Of a DNA stretch of 17,083 nt, positions 13,816 to 17,083 are shown one piece after another. The notes under the pieces are model-generated. The model worked only from the letters and a program-made list of their open reading frames with translations, was not told where the DNA came from and did not search any database. Numbering within the stretch: the first letter of the stretch is position 1; every line of letters begins with the position of its first letter. The stretch spans positions 1 through 17,083 of the forward strand of contig DFHP01000055.1 of the NCBI GenBank assembly GCA_002371335.1, given 5' to 3'. This DNA is from Eubacterium sp. UBA3720 (lineage in GTDB: Bacteria > Bacillota > Clostridia > Lachnospirales > Lachnospiraceae). The position numbers and the translations under genes were made by a program.

Positions 13816-13842
13816 CCTACCATATGCCGATTATCTTATGAA

Positions 13843-15114
13843 TCAGAAGATCGTTTCTTTGCCAAGCAGGAAATCCAGTACATTGATATGACGAATGCCG
13901 TTTTCATCCGTAAATGACGCCGGAATATCCCGACGCATGATGATTTTCTCAAAGAAATCATTCGTCAGTCGCAGAGGGTCCAGTTCACTGGTTGTCTTTT
14001 CTGTGTGAGACATTTCATAGGCGGATTGGATATATACCTTTTTGTCTCCTTGATTTACAACAAAATCAATTTCCTTTTGCACCTTCTGATCTTTTCGCCT
14101 GTCGAGGACGACACCAACATCAACGGAATATCCCTGTATAATCAGTTCATTGTACAGGATGTTTTCCATGATATGACCCGGATCAAATTGCCGGAAATTG
14201 ACTCGCGCATTACGGAGCCCGATATCTGTGTAATAATATTTGTTTGGATACTGAAAATATCGTTTTCCCTTGATATCCCAGCGCTTTGCTTCGCTGATCA
14301 GAAAGGCATTCTTCAGGTATTCCAGGTAACTTGAAACAGTTTTAGGGCTGATATTCGCTCTTTTTGTACTGTTCAGTGTGTTTGCAATATTGGTAGGATT
14401 TGTCAGCGAACTGACAGATGACGCAAGAAAGTCCAGGATATCAGAAAGTACATCAGGGCGTTCAATTCCCTCACGCTCAATGATATCCTTGATATATACC
14501 TCATTAAAAAGCTGTGCTAAATAGTCTTTTCGCTGTCGGTCTTCCTTCAGATTCAGAAGGTATGGCATCCCGCCATAAAGCATATAGCGGTCAAATGCAT
14601 CTCTTTTATCTCCGCCCACAGCTGCAAAGAATTCCCGGAAAGAAAGAGGATATACATGGATCTGAGAAGAACGGCCGCGAAATTCTGTTACGATGTCGCT
14701 TGACAGCATCCTGGAATTGCTTCCTGTGACATACACATCAAGATTTTTGTATCCCCGCAGCTCATTCAGCATGTCATAGATTGTTACCTTTTCGCCGGGC
14801 AGATCCGGATCGGGAACGGAAACAGACAGTTGAATTTCATCGATAAAGAGATAGTACTGTTGTGCGCTGTTTTGTATCTTTGCCTCGACCATACTGCTGA
14901 GAGCAATCGGGCTGCGGAATTTTACATCTTTGCGTTTATCAAGTTCGATTGTAATGATGTTCTCGGCGCTCGTCCCCTGTGACAGCAGATAGTCACGAAA
15001 CAGTTCGAATAAAAGAACGGACTTTCCGCACCGCCGGATCCCGGTAATAACTTTGATCTGGCCATCCCACATATAGGAAACAAGTTGGTGAAGATAAAGA
15101 TCACGTTGTATCAT
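13843..15114 (-). CDS. AAA ATPase with C-terminal DUF4143
   Basis: This 423-residue protein has a P-loop with Walker A GIRRCGKS at 25-32 and Walker B YLFIDE at 88-93, then a sensor-like VYVTGSNS at 128-135. A middle part (PLSFREFF at 156-163, YGGMPYLL at 180-187) and a C-terminal region with KEIDFVV near 347-353 match the widespread bacterial and archaeal ATP-binding/DUF4143 proteins. KEIDF followed by a second strand resembles a degenerate restriction-nuclease-like core. The biological role of the family is unclear; links to mobile DNA and defence have been suggested. GGAGG lies 6 bases before the ATG. A good promoter sits between two 38-bp direct repeats just upstream. It is more AT-rich than the pectin operon, suggesting transfer. 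Confidence 0.93.
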   Translation of the reverse strand: MIQRDLYLHQLVSYMWDGQIKVITGIRRCGKSVLLFELFRDYLLSQGTSAENIITIELDKRKDVKFRSPIALSSMVEAKIQNSAQQYYLFIDEIQLSVSVPDPDLPGEKVTIYDMLNELRGYKNLDVYVTGSNSRMLSSDIVTEFRGRSSQIHVYPLSFREFFAAVGGDKRDAFDRYMLYGGMPYLLNLKEDRQRKDYLAQLFNEVYIKDIIEREGIERPDVLSDILDFLASSVSSLTNPTNIANTLNSTKRANISPKTVSSYLEYLKNAFLISEAKRWDIKGKRYFQYPNKYYYTDIGLRNARVNFRQFDPGHIMENILYNELIIQGYSVDVGVVLDRRKDQKVQKEIDFVVNQGDKKVYIQSAYEMSHTEKTTSELDPLRLTNDFFEKIIMRRDIPASFTDENGIRHINVLDFLLGKETIF

Positions 15115-15128
15115 TGACGCCTCCTGAC

Positions 15129-15166
15129 ATTACGCACTTAGGCCGTAATCGTCTTAAGATCGTAAT
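15129..15166. repeat. 38-bp direct repeat, copy 1 (leader side)
   Basis: This copy matches 15205-15242 at 31 of 38 positions. Both begin ATTACGCACTT and end GTAAT. Within this copy ATTACG and CGTAAT form an inverted pair. It lies between the promoter -10 box and the start codon of the DUF4143 ATPase, so binding here could block transcription or the leader. A partial third match (ATTCCGCACTTA) lies at 15352-15363. Confidence 0.75.
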
Positions 15167-15169
15167 AAA

Positions 15170-15198
15170 AGTATAATCCGTTGAGCCCTGCTGCTCAA
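15170..15198 (-). promoter_or_regulatory. Sigma-A promoter of the DUF4143 ATPase gene
   Basis: TTGAGC (15193-15198) and TATACT (15170-15175) on the minus strand have an exact 17-base spacer; the -10 matches 5 of 6. The -35 hexamer is also one arm of a TTGAGC/GCTCAA inverted repeat (15181-15198). The promoter sits neatly between the two 38-bp repeats. Confidence 0.7.
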
Positions 15199-15204
15199 CA
15201 TGAA

Positions 15205-15242
15205 ATTACGCACTTGGGACGTAAGTGGCATAAGATAGTAAT
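15205..15242. repeat. 38-bp direct repeat, copy 2 (upstream of -35)
   Basis: This is the second copy of the repeat, starting 76 bases from copy 1 and lying just upstream of the -35 box. Copies 1 and 2 bracket the promoter, an arrangement suited to looping or cooperative repression by one regulator. Confidence 0.75.
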
Positions 15243-15301
15243 CAAATATAACACCAGGGCGATCGAAGCCGACAGATATTGAACATTCGTTTATCTTAAG
15301 T

Positions 15302-15327
15302 AAGCGCTCAATGTTAATTGAGCGCTT
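15302..15327. repeat. Perfect 11-bp inverted repeat downstream of fic
   Basis: AAGCGCTCAAT (15302-15312) and ATTGAGCGCTT (15317-15327) pair perfectly around GTTA. It lies about 95 bases past the fic stop codon and may end that transcript, but neither strand has a following T-tract. A protein binding site is the alternative. Confidence 0.5.
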
Positions 15328-15421
15328 GCGATTTACATCATTGTCGCGTATATTCCGCACTTATAAGCAAATCTTTTTATATCTGCCATCTATAAACTTT
15401 CTGCCAAAATTTATTTCAGAC

Positions 15422-16555
15422 TCATAATAATTTTAAAATAGCTGGGCAGGAATACGTTGTATTTCTTACCTTTTCATCCTTATTGAGAATTCCCTTAGCT
15501 ACGAACTCATCTAACATATTATATAGTGTTCCCTTGCTTCCCGGAATATCATCTTGTATTTGCCTTGCCTTAAATGCAGGTCTTTTAAATATCTCATCTA
15601 AAAGCGTTATCGCATACTTCGAACTCATATCAGAAATGCAAAGTTCCTTAAAATTATTATATATATCAAGCATAGCTTTCGCTTTTTGCGTATTGATCTC
15701 AGCCTGCTCTACAACTCCTTCCAGGAAGTATTTGATCCATGTGGCATAATCATTGTGTTTAGATACAGCAGAAAGTTTCTCTAAATATAAAGCACGATCT
15801 TTTTCAAAATAAGCGCTCATATAAAATGTAGGCACTGGTAACATATTTCTATAATACAAAAAAAGAGGTATTAGTAACCGCCCAATACGCCCATTTCCGT
15901 CCTTAAAAGGATGAATCATTTCAAATTGACAATGAATAAGAGCTGCCTGAACCAGTAAGTCCACTTCATCATAATGAATATACTGCTCTAAATTCCCCAT
16001 GTATTCGTTCGTCAGTTCAGGAGGTAATGGTGTGAATGATATAGCACTCGCACTACCAATATAGTTCTGCTCTGTTTTAAATTCACCAGGAGTTTTTGTT
16101 TGACCTCGTACATTGTCGAGAAGAATTTTATGCATCTCCTTAATCAAACGTGTACATAACGGCAGTTTATGTCTTCCTTCCTCTGAATCGTCATACATCG
16201 TCGACATTTTTTGTAATGCATAGAATAGCGCACTTCTATAATTCATTACCTCTTTCATTTCATCTTTAGAAACAGAAACCTGATTACCTGCATCATAGTT
16301 AATAAAATCTTCTATCGTAGCGTGTGTACCCTCTAACTTCGATGACAGGACTGCTTCCTGTGAAACCAATGGGGAAATAAGTAGCATCGGATTTATAGTA
16401 TTTACAAGGAATCCTCTATATGCGCCCAGTGCATTATTTGCTCTTGAAATCAGACGAATAATATCTTTGTCAAACAATATGTCACTTAATTCTATCGGCA
16501 GCTTTTCCGGGACATGAGGTTCTGGAACGTTCTGGTAAATATCTTCAAAATTCAT
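15422..16555 (-). CDS. fic: Fic-domain AMP-transferase with N-terminal inhibitory motif
   Basis: This 377-residue protein has an N-terminal Fic_N-type domain, then the Fic core with HPFKDGNGRIGR at 215-226, a full match to HxFx(D/E)GNGRxxR with H215 as the catalytic base. The inhibitory motif (S/T)xxxE(G/N) is present as SSKLEG at 71-76, with S71, E75 and G76, placing it in the N-terminally inhibited (class II) group. The last 65 residues (about 310-377) look like a winged helix, with RQIQDDIPGSKGTLYNMLDE at 331-350, suggesting DNA binding. Family members attach AMP from ATP to target hydroxyls; the target here is unknown. GAGAGGAG lies upstream of the ATG. The gene is AT-rich relative to the pectin operon, consistent with transfer. 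It lies on the same strand as the DUF4143 gene, separated by 307 bases of regulatory-looking sequence. Confidence 0.93.
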   Translation of the reverse strand: MNFEDIYQNVPEPHVPEKLPIELSDILFDKDIIRLISRANNALGAYRGFLVNTINPMLLISPLVSQEAVLSSKLEGTHATIEDFINYDAGNQVSVSKDEMKEVMNYRSALFYALQKMSTMYDDSEEGRHKLPLCTRLIKEMHKILLDNVRGQTKTPGEFKTEQNYIGSASAISFTPLPPELTNEYMGNLEQYIHYDEVDLLVQAALIHCQFEMIHPFKDGNGRIGRLLIPLFLYYRNMLPVPTFYMSAYFEKDRALYLEKLSAVSKHNDYATWIKYFLEGVVEQAEINTQKAKAMLDIYNNFKELCISDMSSKYAITLLDEIFKRPAFKARQIQDDIPGSKGTLYNMLDEFVAKGILNKDEKVRNTTYSCPAILKLL

Positions 16556-16776
16556 ATTGGAACTCCTCTCGATTAGTTTAATGATTTTCGGAATTTTATA
16601 CTTGCGTTTCGCTGGTTCTAATATTCTCAGGATTATTAGACTTAACCTTTTTTCGGTCTAATTATCTCCATTTCTTTAGAACAAGCATTATCTTAGTTTA
16701 ACATATTCGATATTTTTGAACTATAATATCACTTAGTCCAGCATTTTTCAATTTATTATACTTGTCCCAATATGTA
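16556..16776. other. AT-rich intergenic region upstream of fic
   Basis: No gene is visible. ATTAGAC (16635-16641) and GTCTAAT (16656-16662) form an inverted repeat about 80-105 bases before the fic start, and related TTAG-containing words recur at 16677-16682, 16694-16699 and 16733-16738. This may be the fic promoter and operator region, but no convincing -35/-10 pair was found. Confidence 0.35.
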
Positions 16777-16802
16777 TGTCAGGTGACATGAGTCACCTGA
16801 CA
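16777..16802. repeat. Perfect 11-bp inverted repeat with 4-base loop
   Basis: TGTCAGGTGAC (16777-16787) and GTCACCTGACA (16792-16802) pair around ATGA. It lies 36 bases past the stop codon of the Maff2-like remnant on the minus strand. On the plus strand it is followed by GGGTTTTC, a poor T-tract. It may be a terminator-like stem belonging to the former conjugative element, or a recombination/binding site. Confidence 0.7.
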
Positions 16803-16837
16803 GGGTTTTCTGCCCAAGAAATAAGTTCACTTGGAGA

Positions 16838-16921
16838 TCAGCCAAAAAGTCCGGAAAGCAGCGGTACAAGGGTGATACCGATGAGGGCGACACCGCCGCC
16901 TGCCATCAGCTGTATTATTCC
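16838..16921 (-). pseudogene. Maff2-family (conjugative element) protein, C-terminal remnant
   Basis: On the minus strand a short frame ends IQLMAGGGVALIG then ITLVPLLSGLFG and a TGA at 16838-16840. This hydrophobic, glycine-rich ending closely matches, from memory, the C-terminus of Maff2-family small membrane proteins found in clostridial integrative conjugative elements. An in-frame TAA at 16925-16927 cuts it off, so only about 27 residues remain and the usual N-terminal two-thirds is missing. No other transfer gene is visible. It is best read as a scar of an excised or decayed element. Confidence 0.55.
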
Positions 16922-16927
16922 CAATTA

Positions 16928-17083
16928 GGTTGGAAGATTTTGTTTTTGACTGGAACGATAACCGCAGGAAGTGCCCGTTTTGTTACCGTTTTATCTGCCG
17001 TCCCCGGGTTGGAATGCCCGGGATGCGGCATCATTCAGAATAAGATTTGTTTTTGATGGGGAAGCACTCAGACAGCTTCCCCG
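16928..17083. other. Right-edge non-coding stretch with two hairpins
   Basis: No supported gene. CCCGGG occurs at 17003-17008 and 17017-17022, giving a stem with an 8-base loop. GGGGAAGC (17058-17065) and GCTTCCCC (17075-17082) form a perfect 8-bp stem with a 9-base loop ending at the window edge. The latter looks like a terminator stem, but whether T residues follow on the plus strand is not visible. Confidence 0.4.

Noticed and set aside
15154..15360. Minus-strand frame of 68 residues upstream of the DUF4143 gene
   Set aside because: It runs through the promoter, one full direct repeat and the 11-bp palindrome, and lacks a clear ribosome site. The regulatory reading explains the region better.
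16916..17034. Minus-strand frame of 39 residues at the right edge
   Set aside because: No ribosome site precedes its ATG pair and the product is low in recognisable features; its reading overlaps the upstream edge of the Maff2-like scrap.
16787..17055. Plus-strand open frame ending in a CPGCGIIQ-like stretch, reminiscent of DUF2752
   Set aside because: It has no ATG and no ribosome site, and it is antisense to the Maff2-like remnant; the resemblance rests on a few residues.
1..17083. CRISPR arrays, tRNA or rRNA genes
   Set aside because: No regularly spaced repeat series and no recognisable tRNA or rRNA sequence was seen by eye on either strand.

Overview
The window looks like chromosomal DNA of a Clostridia-class Firmicute, most likely Lachnospiraceae. 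This is inferred from strong GGAGG-type ribosome binding sites, a lipoprotein-type sugar-binding protein, YesO/P/Q-like transport genes, a Phd/YefM antitoxin, an ISL3-type transposase scrap and a scrap resembling the Maff2 family of clostridial conjugative elements. No 16S or other strict taxonomic marker is present, so the family assignment is an inference.

Positions 1-680 hold the start of a minus-strand threonine/serine exporter-type (ThrE/YjjP) gene that runs off the left edge, with its own promoter. Positions 748-8535 are one minus-strand operon for uptake and intracellular breakdown of pectin fragments. In transcription order it encodes a lipoprotein binding protein, two ABC permeases, a DUF624 (YesL/YesV-type) membrane protein, a TIM-barrel sugar isomerase/epimerase, a GH105 unsaturated (rhamno)galacturonyl hydrolase and a GH28 polygalacturonase-like enzyme. 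An intrinsic terminator follows. Spacing tightens along the operon until genes overlap. No ABC ATPase is encoded, so a shared MsmX-type ATPase elsewhere is expected. A cupin-AraC regulator is divergent at 8813-9760. The intergenic region contains a palindrome plus a 10-bp direct repeat, read here as its operator, and a cre-like site one base short of consensus.

Positions 9866-13408 are mixed: an orphan Phd/YefM antitoxin with a good promoter, a MATE exporter with a potential leader stem, and a membrane-anchored alpha/beta hydrolase divergent from a TetR regulator across a 21-bp operator-like palindrome.

Positions 13409-17083 are more AT-rich and look like accumulated mobile or accessory DNA. 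They hold an ISL3 transposase C-terminal scrap, a perfect 19-bp-arm hairpin, two tiny unrecognised minus-strand reading frames, a DUF4143 AAA ATPase whose promoter lies between two 38-bp direct repeats, a Fic protein with an N-terminal inhibitory motif and a C-terminal winged-helix-like region, and a Maff2-like C-terminal scrap beside an 11-bp-arm palindrome.

I do not see a convincing wholly new multi-gene system. The best leads are the regulatory architectures (AraC operator, DUF4143 repeats, TetR palindrome, MATE leader), the role of the TIM-barrel enzyme in the pectin operon, and the unrecognised small reading frames downstream of the DUF4143 ATPase.
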